NCBI RefSeq assembly: GCF_900107395.1
Contig: NZ_FNPW01000017.1
Coordinates: forward strand, 1-64,000
Direction: 5' to 3'
Length of the DNA stretch: 64,000 nt
DNA from: Pseudomonas sp. NFIX28
GTDB taxonomy: Bacteria; Pseudomonadota; Gammaproteobacteria; Pseudomonadales; Pseudomonadaceae
Both the position numbers and the translations under genes were made by a program. This document shows positions 1 through 12,600 of the stretch, one piece after another. The notes beneath the pieces were generated by a model. That model had not been told where the DNA came from and did not search any database. It worked only from the letters and a program-made list of their open reading frames with translations. Position 1 is the first letter of the stretch; the number at the start of each line of letters is the position of its first letter.

Positions 1-351
1 GATGACCTTGAGCAGTTCGTTGAGCTGGCTGACGCCCAGGCACTGGCCGATATAGGGCTCCAGCAGGCGCGCCTGTTCGGCGGCGGACAGGCTGTCGGCG
101 CCCTTGAGCTCGATGTCCTTGATCGGGAAACAGCGGGTGTCGGCCGGCGCGGTCGGCGCCGTGGGAGCGGCCTCTTTACCGGGCAGATCCTTGAGCTCTT
201 CCAGGCGCCGGCGCTGCTCTTCGAGCAAGCGGTCCTGGCGTTCGCGGATCAGGTCGGTGTCACCGGGGGTGGGGGCAGCATGAACAAGGTGCAGCGGAGT
301 CAGGCACAGCAAAGCCAGGCACAACCTCCCCGCGAGGGCGGGTGAGTACAT
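1..351 (-). CDS. pdtB: TpsB outer-membrane transporter PdtB, N-terminal part (cut by window edge)
   Basis: The first 117 codons of a ShlB/FhaC/HecB-type transporter. This family forms the outer-membrane pore that exports its TpsA partner, here PdtA. The frame opens with a signal peptide (about residues 1-25, ending VHA) and a charged alpha-helical stretch (RERQDRLLEEQRRRLEELK). A POTRA-type start follows: CFPIKDIELKG, then LEPYIGQCLGVSQLNELL. The cysteine pair in this region is usual for TpsB POTRA domains. The ATG is at 351. The gene follows pdtA on the same strand but is separated from it by a strong terminator, so it may have its own promoter in 352-556. The beta-barrel lies outside the window. 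Family assignment is firm. The name rests on synteny with P. aeruginosa pdtA/pdtB. Confidence 0.85.
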   Translation of the reverse strand, partial: MYSPALAGRLCLALLCLTPLHLVHAAPTPGDTDLIRERQDRLLEEQRRRLEELKDLPGKEAAPTAPTAPADTRCFPIKDIELKGADSLSAAEQARLLEPYIGQCLGVSQLNELLKVI

Positions 352-556
352 GTTCGATCCCTCGAGACAGCTTGATATCAAAATAGTGGCGCGATGTTAA
401 TTAGCCATTATTTTGCCGTCAATCACTTGTCGCCCCGGCCGAGACCAGTGCAATCGCTCGAGCTTGGCCAAGGCCGCACATCCCCCTGGGCGTAACCCGC
501 GGGCCAGAGCCATCGCCACTGCCGACGGGGGTGAAAAGGCGTTTTTTTTGCCAGGC

Positions 557-584
557 AAAAAAAGGGGCGATCGACGATCGCCCC
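557..584 (-). terminator. Rho-independent terminator after pdtA
   Basis: Read on the minus strand, GGGGCGATC, a 3-nt loop and GATCGCCCC form a perfect 9-bp stem followed by seven T. It starts about 25 nt after the pdtA stop codon, so most pdtA transcripts should end before pdtB. Confidence 0.85.
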
Positions 585-608
585 CACCCTTTGTTGCCAC
601 GAGAGAAC

Positions 609-3600
609 CTATAAGCTCAGCTGCCGCTGCTCCTCGTCGGTCAACTGCTGGCGCGCCTGATCGCTCAGCGGCCCGGCGCCCAGCACCTGCACCGGGCTGT
701 CCGGGTTGTAGCCGGGGTTGGCGCGGCTGGCGCCATCCTGGGTCGGCGCCAGGCGCTCCTGGCCGAAACTCAGCACCTGCACGCTAAACACCGACGGCAT
801 GTTCTGCCGCGCCGCCGCCTGCTGCTGGCGCGCCACATCCTCGGCGGCCTGGGTCGCCGAGGACGCGGCCGAGCTGGCCGACGTCAGGGCGCCGGTATTG
901 ACCGAGGCCACTACCGGAATCCCCGAGGACTTGCCCTGGGTCTGGATGTTTGCCGCGTTGACCACCTGCAGGGCGAAGATGTTGACGTTGCCCGAGACCC
1001 GGATCCCCGCCTCGCCGGCGTCGATGGTGCCCAATGGCGCCAACAGGTCGATATCCCCGGCGGGCACCTCGGCAATCGGCGCCAGGGTGGCGATCCCCGC
1101 CCCCGAGCTCGGCACATTCGACGACAGCGTGACGTTGCCCCAGTTGTCGTAGATCCGCTTGGGCGGGGTGTAAATCACCGTGGTCTTGGAGCCGCGCCCG
1201 GCGTTGATATCGCCAGCGTTCGACCAGCCGAGGATCGACCCGCCAAAGGTGGTCATGACCCGGCTCTGCCCCAGCAGGATGCTGCCTTGCGAATACAACT
1301 GGATATCGCCGGCGCCCTGGGTGATGACCCCGGCGGTGGCCGGCGGCGCCTCGCCTTCGATGCCGAATACCTGCTGCCCGCCCGGGGTGAGCATCTGGAT
1401 ATCGCCGCCAAACAGCGTATGTACGCCTGCGCCGCCATACATCGTGATGTCGCCGTCGTAAACGATCGGATTGCCCGCCACATCGGTGGCTGGCAGCAAG
1501 GAAGCGATCGCGCTGCGACTGCGCAGGAAGCTGCCGAAACGCGGGCCGTTGGCATCGTTGTATTCACGGCCGCCCTCACGCAGTTCCTCGAAGTACACGC
1601 GACGGGCGAAGACCCGCTGCTGCTCCGCCGGCAAGCTGGCAAAGTAGCCCCGCGCCTCGTCGCCGGAACCCTCGAAGGCAAAGCGCTCCTTGAGCCACTG
1701 CAACAATTGCGCTTCATAGCTCTTGGCGACTTTGCCCCGTTGCTCGGCCAGCGGCACGCCGGCCTGAGCCTGGTTGATCGGGTCCAGGTACGGCGTGACG
1801 AACTTCAGGTAATCCAGGCCCGCGGCCCCGACCCCGGCCTGCATGACGATGCTGGCGCCAGGCCGCGAGTCGCCGGCCACCACCGGACCGAGACTGCTCA
1901 CCGAGGCCTTGTCCTGCATCAGGATATTGCGTCCGGCGCTGATCTCCAGCGTGCCGGGGCCGGCGACGTTGAAGGAGCTGAACAGCAGGTCGCGTCCGGC
2001 GGAAACGATGGAGATATCGTTGGGGTTGTTATGGACAAACAGGTTGCCGCTGCTGGTGCCAGCACCGGAATAGTCCCCTAGGGAACTGGCGATGATGCTA
2101 GGGATCCCTGTCCCCTCGCCCAGCGCCGTGCCCGAGTTGACGATATCGCGACCGGCTTTCATCCACACGGGACCCGCAGCTTCGTACCAAGTCTGGCCCA
2201 GTCGCGAACCGCTGGTGAAACTCAGTATCTCGCCACCGCGCAAACCAACAATATCGCCCTGAGCCGCATACAGCCGTGATGACTGGATGGCGCTGTAGGC
2301 ACTGGCAGTATTGGCGCCGAAGGCAAACAGCGACAGCTCGCTGATCGTAGGTGCAATGGCGTCGCTGCTGAGGTTGCTCACTATGAGACTCCGAGCAGCG
2401 TCCCAACCAGCAAAAGCAGGTCTGAACGGTGTCGGCAAGGTATCCAGGTCTGCGCCCGAGCGGTTGACCGAGTAGCCACCGGCATAAATCGAATCGCCGG
2501 CCAACAGATCCAGCCGACCATTATGCGAAGGCGCCAACAGCAAGGAGTAGTTGGGAGCGCTTGGGGTGCTCGCGCCCAGTGCCGACGAGCCGAGGAAAAT
2601 GCTGCCGCTGGCGGCCACTGTGGTCAACTGTGACGGAAAGATAAAACGGCCGTCGGTAGTGGAGTAGTTCTGCCCAGGCACTGGAACAGAAGTCGAACGT
2701 AGGGCCCCCGTTTGCACGCTCGGGGTCAGATTGCCACCCGCTGAAAACAGATTGATCGCAGTACGATCGGTCCACAGCGAGAACCAGCCATAACCACCAG
2801 CCCCGTAAGTCGTTCCCTGATAGGTAAAGGCCGAGGAGTTCTCGCTGGCCACCCGCCCCGGATCGCCGGTGCCCGCCAGCACCAGATCGCCCCGGGTCGT
2901 CAGGTTTGCCGCGGTGTCGCCCAGCATCAGGGTCATGCCGCCTGTGGCGGTGCCCAGGCTGGCCTGGAACGGGTCATAGGCCCGCGTTTCACGGGCATCG
3001 TTCTCAAGCGGCAGGCTGCCATACCGCAGAGCGATACCACCAAGCTGACCGGTCTGCATGTTGAGGGCGCCACGCAGGTTGCTCAGGACGCCGTTGAGGT
3101 TGAGACTCTGCTGGGTGTAGTCAACGGATTCGACACTGTCGCTGTTGTTTCTGATCGACGCCCGTGCCGCCAGCCCCGGGTTGAGGTCACCGCCAACCCG
3201 CAGATCGAGGTCGCCGCCACCGGTCAGGATCAGTTGGCCGTCAGCCCCCACCCTCCCGGTACTGGCCACCGCCAGCGCCAAGCCCTGGCTACGCGGCGAC
3301 GACTGACCGTCGGCGCTGCCGCGACGGGCGAGCATGCCCGCATCGCCCCCGACATCCACGGTCAGGTTGCCACCCCCCAGGGTACCGATACCAGTAAACC
3401 CCATCAGGACCGGCATCTTCCCGATTGATTCGCTCTCGGGATTGATCGCGTTGACCGTGCCCTTGGCCGGCACATAGGTGCCGTAGTTGATCCACCAACT
3501 GGTTGGAATCGGCGTCATCCCCTGAGTATCACCGCTACCCTGGCGCCACAGCCAGTTGGCCAGGTTGGCGCTGGGCCGCTGCACACGGGCATTTTCGTTA

Positions 3601-6600
3601 CGCGGGAGGCTGTAGTCGCTGATAATGTCGCCAGTCAGGGTCCCCCCCATGCGCAGCAGCAGATTACCACCCTGATCCGGATACCAGGCCGCATACGGGC
3701 TGCCCGAGTCCTCGCTGACCAGGCCCTCATAGGTCGCGGCGCCACTGCCCAGAACACTGCCATCGGCAATGCGGCTGCGCGGCTGATCGAAGCCCGGCGC
3801 CCCGGTACCGGCCCGCGACGCGCTGGAAGCGCCGGCGGTATACAGGCCATACAGCGACTGCATGGCCACATTGCCCGCGGCCAACAGATCCAGATCCCCG
3901 GTACCGGTGCGCAGTACGCTGAAGTTCTGGGTGACTGGTACCACCTTGTTCACCGGACCGACGATGACCTGCTCCGGCGTGCCGGGAATGGCCTCGCCCA
4001 GCGAGACACACAATCCGTCCGAACACCAGGACTCATACTCCGCCGTCACCGGCGTACCCTCGATAAAGCTCGGGTCGATCAACACCCCGAGATCGCTCCA
4101 GACGTAGTTGAAGCGATTGCACAGGCCATCGACACACCAGCTTTCATCGGCTGGAGAAACCCGCGTGCCTTCAATGAAGCTCGGGTCGATCAACACCCCC
4201 AAGTCGCTCCAGAACCATGCGCCGCCCGGACGTTCCGGAGTCCCCGGGATAATGATGGTCTCGTGCCCCTCGAAGACCGCGTAATGGGTATCGGCCAAGG
4301 TCAGGTCGCCAGCCATCACCGGTTTGAGCGCCCGGGTGTCGGCCGCCTGGGTATCGGCCCCCGACACCAGGCGCATCGACCAGGACAACGAGCCTTCCGG
4401 CAACAACGGAGCGACGGCCCAGTTGCTGCCCTGGCGGCCACCGGTCACTGTGCGCAGGGGCACCGAAATCACCCCGGACGGCAACTTGATATCGGTTTCC
4501 GACGGGATCAACGCGCCCACCTTGAGCACCAGCGAGCCGGCCAGTTGCACGCCGTCCGGGTCGTTCGGGCCAAAGCTGTCGCGGCTCGGCAGCGGCACCC
4601 CGGCCGGCCAGGTCATGGCGCCCAGCGAAGCTGCCACGGGCAGCCGTGTGCCGGCGTCCAGGGTCATGCCGCTGGCCAGGGTCACGGCCTCGCGGATCAG
4701 GGTGCCGGCGGCATACACCTGGTTGCCGGCACTGTCGCGCACCGCTGCTTGCAGCACGGTGCCGGCCGGCAATTCCAGCGCTGCCTGCAGGGTCGCCTCG
4801 ACCGGCAGCAAGGTGCCCTGCGCCAGGCGTACCGGCTTGATCGGCAACGCGTAGTTGAGGGTCTTGCCGGGCGGGAACAGGCTGCCGTCGGCCAGCGTCA
4901 CCCCCGGCCCCGGCACCACTACGTCGCCGCCAAAGGCCTGGCGACCGGGGGTCAAGATCCAGCCGGCATCGTCCGGGGTCGGCGGCGGCGGTGCGAAACC
5001 GTCGTTGATGCTGCCGTAGATATCCAGGTTGCCACCGGCGCGAATCACCAGGTTGCCCGGTTCGCCGGAGCCATACACCGCGGTTTTCTGCGCATGGGGG
5101 TTGACGCTGGTATAGCGATAACCGGAAAGATCCAGGTCACCGCTGATCACCAGATCGCCCTGGGTGACGATCTCCAGCCCCGGGCGCAGGTGGAAGGCGT
5201 CGGCATAGCTGGCGTTGTTCAAGCCGGCCAGCTTGCCGTTCATCAGGCCAGCATTGCCCAAGGCATTGTCGATAAAGCGCTGGCTGTCCTGATGCTTGGC
5301 GTCCAGGTAGGCCTGATCGATCACCTGGTACGGCCGACCGCTGGCGGCCGGCGCTGTGCCCTCGGGGGCATCGGTGTAACGGGCGGTACCGTTTACCGCG
5401 ATGGAACGGGCCCCCAGGATGTTCAGCCGGCCACTGGCGTCGATGGCGATATCGCCCAGGGTCGGGTCGCTGGCATCCAGGCGCGGGGCATTGAGCTCCA
5501 GCGTCCCGCGGGCTTGGCCGTCGTACTGGCCGGGCGCCGTACCGGCAGCGACCGAGGTGCCATGGCGCAGGTCGATGCGTGCGCCGTCGGCCAGGGTCAA
5601 TTGGCCCTGACCAGAGTTGAGTTCGACCAACGCGCGGTTCGGCGAATCGATGATCTTGCCGTAGCTGTCGACCCGCAGGGCCGTGCCGTGGACATCGAGC
5701 ACCGAGCTGCCGGCCAGGGTCAGGCCCTGGCTGGCAGCCAGGCGGATGCTGCCGACCCGCTCGCCACTGGCGTCGATGCTGCCCAGCACCGTCAACTGGC
5801 CGTTGTCCACGGACACGTTGACTTCGCCGGCCTTGAGTTCGTTGCCGATGCTCAGGTCGCCGCGCTTGATCTGGAAGCTGCGGGCGCCGAACACCTGGCC
5901 CTGGTTGAGGCGCTGGTTGAGCGCGGCGAAATCCCCCAGGGTCTGCGCGCGGATATCGACGCTGCCAGCCTTGTAGGGCACCAGGGTGCCACCGGCGTCG
6001 TAATGCCCCGAGCTAGCACCGAGCAGTTGGCCTTGCAGGTCCACCTGACCGCCACCCTCGCCCACCGCCAGCACTTTCAGATTGCCGCCGTGGTTGTTCT
6101 CTGCCGACAGGTCGATCCGCGATCCCGCCGCCTGGCGGATATCGCCCTCGCGGCTTTGCAGGATCACATCGCCGCCCCAGCTGTATTGGCTGACTTCGTT
6201 GAAGGTGACCTGACGCCCGGCCAGGTCCAGCTGCGCGCTGTCGGTCAGGTTCAAGGCATGCTCGGCATTGACCGTCAGCTTGCCGCTAGGCAGGACCACG
6301 GCGCTGTCCAGTTCGACGTTGTTACCGGCCAGCAACACTTCAGCACCAAGGCTGTCGATGGCCGGCAAGGCCGCCTGCTGGCCCGGCGCGCGGCTCAACC
6401 GCAGGTCGCCCCCCGCCGTGAGGCGGTTGACCGAACCGGCCTCGCCGGTGAGCAACGGTGTGCTGATATTCAGGTTGCCGCCACTGTAGGTGAAGCCCTT
6501 GCCGGCTTCATAGGCACCCTGGGACTGATACACCGCCAGGCTGCCCTTATGGTTGGCGGTCAGGCGTTCGCTGGCGCTGAGGTTGACGTTGGCAAAGCCC

Positions 6601-9600
6601 AGGGCCAGGCGCGCGTAGTCGGCCAAAGGATCGGGCTGAGTGTTGGGGCCATAGCCGAATTCGATGCGCCGGGCCTGGATCTCCAGGGTGCCGCTGCCGG
6701 TGCCGGCACCGTTGGCGATCACCGCGGCGGGCGTACCGGCGGCGCCGTTCCAGATCAGGTTGCCGGTCTGGATCAGCGCCACATCGCCGGCCGCGCCGGC
6801 GCCGTAGATCGCCGGGGTGCTGAGCATCAGGTTGTCGAGCATCGACTGGCCGTTGCCGTCCAGGGTGCTCAGGGTGGTGCTGCCGTAGAAATTCAATGAC
6901 TGGCCGGCGGTCAACGACAGGGTTTCCAGGGCCGGCGCCCCACTGGCGATATCGCCGCGCAGCAAGCGGTTCATCACGTCCTGGTTGAGGGTCAACCCCG
7001 ACGGCAGTGCATTGCGCGCCTGGGCGGCGGCCAACGCCTCTGGACTGCCGACATTGATCCCACCGACCGCCAGCGCCAGGTGACGGGTACCGTAACGCAC
7101 CGCGTCGCCCAGCCTGAAGGTGTTGGTGGTGGCGAAGGCAATGGTGCCTTGGGAGTACAGCGTGGTTTCGCCCTGGCAGGCAGCCTGTGCACAGTCCCCG
7201 ATCAAGATACTGCCAGGCCCCCGGGAAATATCGCCCTCGGTCGGCGCGAGCATTTGCAGCACACCGTTGGAAACCGCCAGCACGCTGCGCACTCCGGGTT
7301 GGTAGATAAAACCGTCGGTGGAGTCATAGGCAGCGTCGCCACGTCCCAGGGTGTTGATCGAGGCGCCCTGCTCGATCCGGATCGCGCCATTGGGCCGACC
7401 GGAAACGAGGAACACTTCAGGGGCCGACAAGGTCACGCCCTGGCGCAACGTCACCGACTCGGCGACACCATTCGTGTCGAAGCCAACAAAATTGCCACCC
7501 TGGCCGTACACCACGGTCGGTGCTCCGCCAATGCTCATGCGGGCCGTGCCAATGGCGTTCAGGTCATCGGCATGGAACGCCACCCCGTTGCCGCTGGCAG
7601 TGGCCCCGGCCGGCAGAATCTCGATGGCGCTGCCGCTGGACATCACCTCCAGGCTCGCGCCAAAACCACCTTCGGCCACCGCCGAACGTGCTACCCCGGC
7701 GAACTCGAAGCCGCTGGGAGAACCGCTCTGGCCGGCGATCAGGCTGACCCGCAAGGTTTTGCCATCGGCCTCCAATGCTGCGCGAGGCACGCCCTGGCGC
7801 GCGGCATCGCTGCGCACGAAATCGGCATACCGGGTTTCGTTGTATTGCGAGTAACTGCGCAGCACCGCGGCCGGGGTCAGGATCACCTGGCGGCTCAAGG
7901 CATCCTGAATCCCGGTCTGGGCGATGGACAGCCGGCCTGCGCTGGACCAGGAACCGTTGCTCATGGCCGCGCTGCCGCTGACAGCGCCAGCCCCGAACGG
8001 CGCGATCCGGCCATTGACCTCGACCCGGAACGCTCCCGGCAGCAAGGCATAGGTCGAAGGCAGCAAGGTGTAGGTGCCCGCCGGCAAGCCGGGGACGCCC
8101 GCGTCGATGCTGATCTGCTGGCCCACCAAGGGCGTTGTCGCCCCCGCCTCGCCGCCGCTGGGCGCGACACTGGCCTGGACCCCGGGCACGATGGCGTACA
8201 CCGGGTTAGTGTCCAGCCCCGGCAAGGTAAAGCGGCCATCGGCGCCGAACTGCACCAAGGGGTTATAGCGCGCATCGGTCGAACCACCGCGCCCGGAAAC
8301 GAATGCCGCGCCCAGCAACTGGCCACCCCCGGAGAGGTCCAGTACCGCGCCCTGCTGCACCTCGATCGACTGGCCCAACAGCTGCGCGCCCACTACCAGG
8401 TTAGCGTTAGAGCTGGTGCCGCCCACGCCCAGCAAGTCCACTTGTTTACCGTCGAAGCGCCAGGTCACGCCGTCCACCGTGCCGCCATAGGGCAAGGTCA
8501 GGCCCGCGGCGCTGACCGACGTCAAGCTGCCCGGCAGCAGGCTGAGTTGTTTGGTGTAGCGCAATATCCCCTCCTGGGTGCCCAGGGAAATATTGCCCAG
8601 GGGCGACCGCAGCACCCCGCCCTGCTCGATGACCGCCGCGCCGAGGGTCAGTTTGCCGAACACCGAATAGGGTTGCGCCGGATCGGCGTTGCCGGTGCGA
8701 CCAATGCTCAGGGTGCGGTCAGGATCGTAGTCCAGGTCAATGCCTCGATAACCCGCGAGCACCTGGGCCACCGCGCCGGTGGCCGGGTAGATCTGCGCCG
8801 CCGCCAGGCGCAGGTCGGCCTGGGTGCTCAGGTTGGTGTTGCGCGTATTGACGGTGCTGGCCAGGAAGCGCAGGTCGCCCTGGCTGATCAGTTGCGTGTC
8901 ATCGAAGGCACCGCGGTCTATGGCCTGGCTCAGGCCGCTGGCGGTGGTGCCATGGGCACCGATACTCACGCCATCGCGGATGTCCAGTACGTTACCCGCC
9001 GTGACCAACAGGCTGCCCGTCGAAGCCTGGGTCGAAACCCCACCCTGCACCGTAGGGCGCATCGAGCGATCAGGTGCATCCACCGCGCCGACACCCGCCA
9101 GGCGTACATAAGGCGCGGCCAGTTGCACCCGCGAACCGGTCGCGGCGCCATCGTTCAACGCCAGGGCACCGGCATACAACTGCAGGCTCTGGCCCAGGGA
9201 CAGCGACAGCGCGCCGTCGAAACTGATCAGGCCATTGCTGAGCAGCGACAGGTTATCGAAACCGCCCACCTGGACCTTGTCCAGCCCCAGCCGGGCATGA
9301 CCATAGGTAAGGGCGCCTTGCGCGGCTTCGGGACCGGCGCCGCTGAGCAGCAAGCTGTCGGCGCTGGTCTGGCCCACCACCATCTCCCGCGCCTGGCGCA
9401 CCCGCTGCGACGCATTGGTGCGGTAGAGCGGTGTCTCCAGCGCCACATTCAGTGAGCCGCCCGCCGCGCCGCTGCCACCAGCGTGGGCGCTGAAACTGCC
9501 GTCCAGGTACAAACCGTTGTTCGACGCCAGGGAAATACTGCCGCCGCCGCTGGCAATCGCCACCGGCCCTTGACCCGCCACATCGACCATAGCCTGGGCG

Positions 9601-12600
9601 CCGGAAGCCTCCAGGCGCGCGCCTTCACGCACCACCACAAATTGATTGGCCGCGCTGGCGATACCGGTCTGCGGGTCGATTTGCCCGCCGATCACGATGC
9701 TGCCACCCGCGTCCACCTTCCCGTAGCGACGCCGCAGGGCATCGGTCGCAGTAGCCGCCCGCGCGGCGACATCGAGCACCGCCTGTTCCCCCACCCAGAT
9801 CGAACGGCCATGACCGGCGCTCTCGACGGCTTCGGCCACATCCGGCGCCACCTGGATACCGCTCAAGGTGATGGTGCCGCCCCAGGCATTCAATGCACCG
9901 TCCACGGTCAACTGACCGATGCTGCCCAGGGCGATCGACTGGCCCGGATCGACGCTGATGGCTGCGCCCTTGCCGACCACCAGCTGGGTGCTGGCCATGT
10001 CCGCCGCGCTCGAACGCGCGGTGCCGGCCCGCAGGCTGATGCTCGCGCCCTGGCGCTGGCCGAGTACGGCCTTGATCGGGTCTTCCTGGTACAGCTCCGG
10101 CAGCCATCGCTCCAGCGCAGAGGCCGGATCCGCTCCAGTCGTCGTGCTCCTGGCCCGATCGCCCAACAGATAAACCGGTTGGGTCACCTCGACCTGTGCC
10201 CCGTCGGCCACCTTCAGACCCTGATTGCCGGTGATGTCATATGCGGCGAAGCCTTTGTCGAAGAACTGCGGGGCCAGCACCAGGGTGTCGGCAGCAGTGT
10301 CGGCGGCGCGCTCACCAATCAGCACCTTGCCGCTCTGCAGGCTCAAGGTGCCGCCACCGTCCACGCCATAGCCGCGCAATTCACCGTCCAAAGTGAGCGT
10401 ACCGATAGCCGCCGCGCTGTTGGCATTGGCCGCCAGGGTGACATTGCCGCCCTTGCCGGCGCGGGTCTTGCCGTCGCTCATCAGCGCCGCGCCCGACGAC
10501 ACGTCGATCAGGCTGCCGCTCTCCAGTGCGACATCGGCGCTGCTGCGCAGCGAGATGCTGCCGCCATCGAGGTAAGGCAAGCGACTGCCATCGGCGGGGT
10601 CCAGCAACAGGTTGCTCCACAGGCCGCTGGCGTCCAGCCGGACGCCACTGCCAACCGTCAGCGTCGCACGCTTGCCTCCCGTCGCCGCCAGGGTGGTGTC
10701 GAGCTTGCCGTTGCTGGTGATCTGCTGCAGCACATTGCCCAGGGCGAGACTGCCGCCATGGGCTGTCAGGTCGGCATCAACCTGCACCTGTGGGCCATAC
10801 AGGGTGATATCACCGCCGGGGCTGACCTGCAGCGCACCGTCAACCAGAATGCTGCCGGTGGCGGCGACCTTGATGCTGCTGAGCTGGAAGCCGTTGAGTT
10901 GGTTGGCGTCGAGCAGCAAAGTGCCCTTGCGCTCGTCGGGCAGGACGGTGTCCAGGTCCAGGCCATCGGCGATCGCCGCGGCCTGCCCCAGCACCACTTG
11001 CTTGACGGTATTGGCATCGGCACTCAGGGCGTACTGCAGGCTGGCGCTGTCCTTGACGTAGTAAGGCATATAAGCCCCGACCACCAGTTGCCCGCCCCGG
11101 GCCACGGCATTCTGCCCCTGCTGGTAGCCGTCGAGGCCGGCACGCGGGGCCTGGGTCTGGCGGTCGCCCTGGAAGGTGTCGGCGACAATCTGCCCTTCGA
11201 GCACCGCATTCCGGGTACTGACCTGCAGGCGCCCGGCATCGCGGCCGACGCTGTAGCCCTGTTCGAAACGCTCGCGCGGGGCAATCAACGGGTTGTAGTG
11301 ATAAGCCGTCTGGTCCCAGCGCACGCTGTGCTCTTCGAAGCCTTTGTAGAGCCCGCTGTAAAGAATGTCGCCGGGGGCCTTGGATAGCTCGAACAACCGG
11401 CCATCGGCGGCCCGCAACCAAGTCTGCCGGATCATCCCGTCCTGCACGTCCAGGGTGCCGCCGGAAAGATTGATCTGCGAGCCCTGGCGGGTCACCACCT
11501 CGTTGCCGCCCAGAAGTACGCTGCCGCCCTGGGCCATCCATTCGCCGACGTTGTGCGGCTGGGTGCCCAGGTAACCGCCCACCTCGAGCAAGCCGCCGGC
11601 GGTGTACCAGCGATCCGTGGCATAGCCGTTGGTCCCCGCCGGCACCAGCACCAGCTCGCGGGTGTCGACCCAGACATCGTTGCTGTTGAGGTTCTTGCTG
11701 TCGCGGTTGACCGAGGCGTCGCGCTGCTCGTTGCCCTGGATATTGACCTTGACGCTGTTGGACTCCATCGCCACCTTGACGCCCACCGCCCCCGACACAT
11801 CGATCACCGCACCGTCGCGCACCAGGCTGCGCTGCCCGGCATTCACCGCGACCTGGCCACCGGTGGCCAAGGTGATCGAGCCACCCTGGAAGTCCACGCT
11901 GCCACCGCTAACGATCTCCACCAGCGACTGGTCGCGGCGGTAGGTATCGGCCGGCGTCGCATTGCCCGCCTGGTTCAAGGCGGGCGTCAGCAACCCATCC
12001 CGCTGGCTGTCCAGGGCGGTGCCGCTGTCGATGAGGATGGCGCTGGTACTGCCCTCGCCCAGGGTGACCTGGGCATCGCTGCCCCGGGCATTGAGGTGCA
12101 AGGTGCCACGGGCGTCCACCGAGGTGCTGCTCAGGACCAGGCCCTTTTGCAGTACTTGCTGGGCGCTGAGGGTAATGTCGCCGGTGGCCGCCTGGATCGA
12201 GCCATGGTTGCTGGCCTTGCCGCTGCCAGCAACGAACACCTCGTTGCCGCGGGTGGTCGAGGTCGGGTTGCCGTCGGTGCTGTAGCCTTTCTTGATCACA
12301 AAGCTGTCGCCGGCGGCCAGCACGGCTTGGCCCCGCGGGGTAGTGATGCTGCCCGCGTTATCCACTTCCTTGCCCAGCAACAACACGTAACCGCCGCTGG
12401 AGGTGGAAGAACCTGGCGTGTGGGTCTGGAGCAATGCGCCCTGCTCCACCAACACCTTGCCAGCGGCGTCGCTGAACGTCGGCGCGCTGTCGCTGGCGCT
12501 GAACAGCCCACGGTTGTTGAACTGCTCGTCGCTGATGGTGGTGGCCGCGGCCACCAGGTTGCGCACGTTGACCTGGCTGCTGCCGCTGAATACCACGCCG

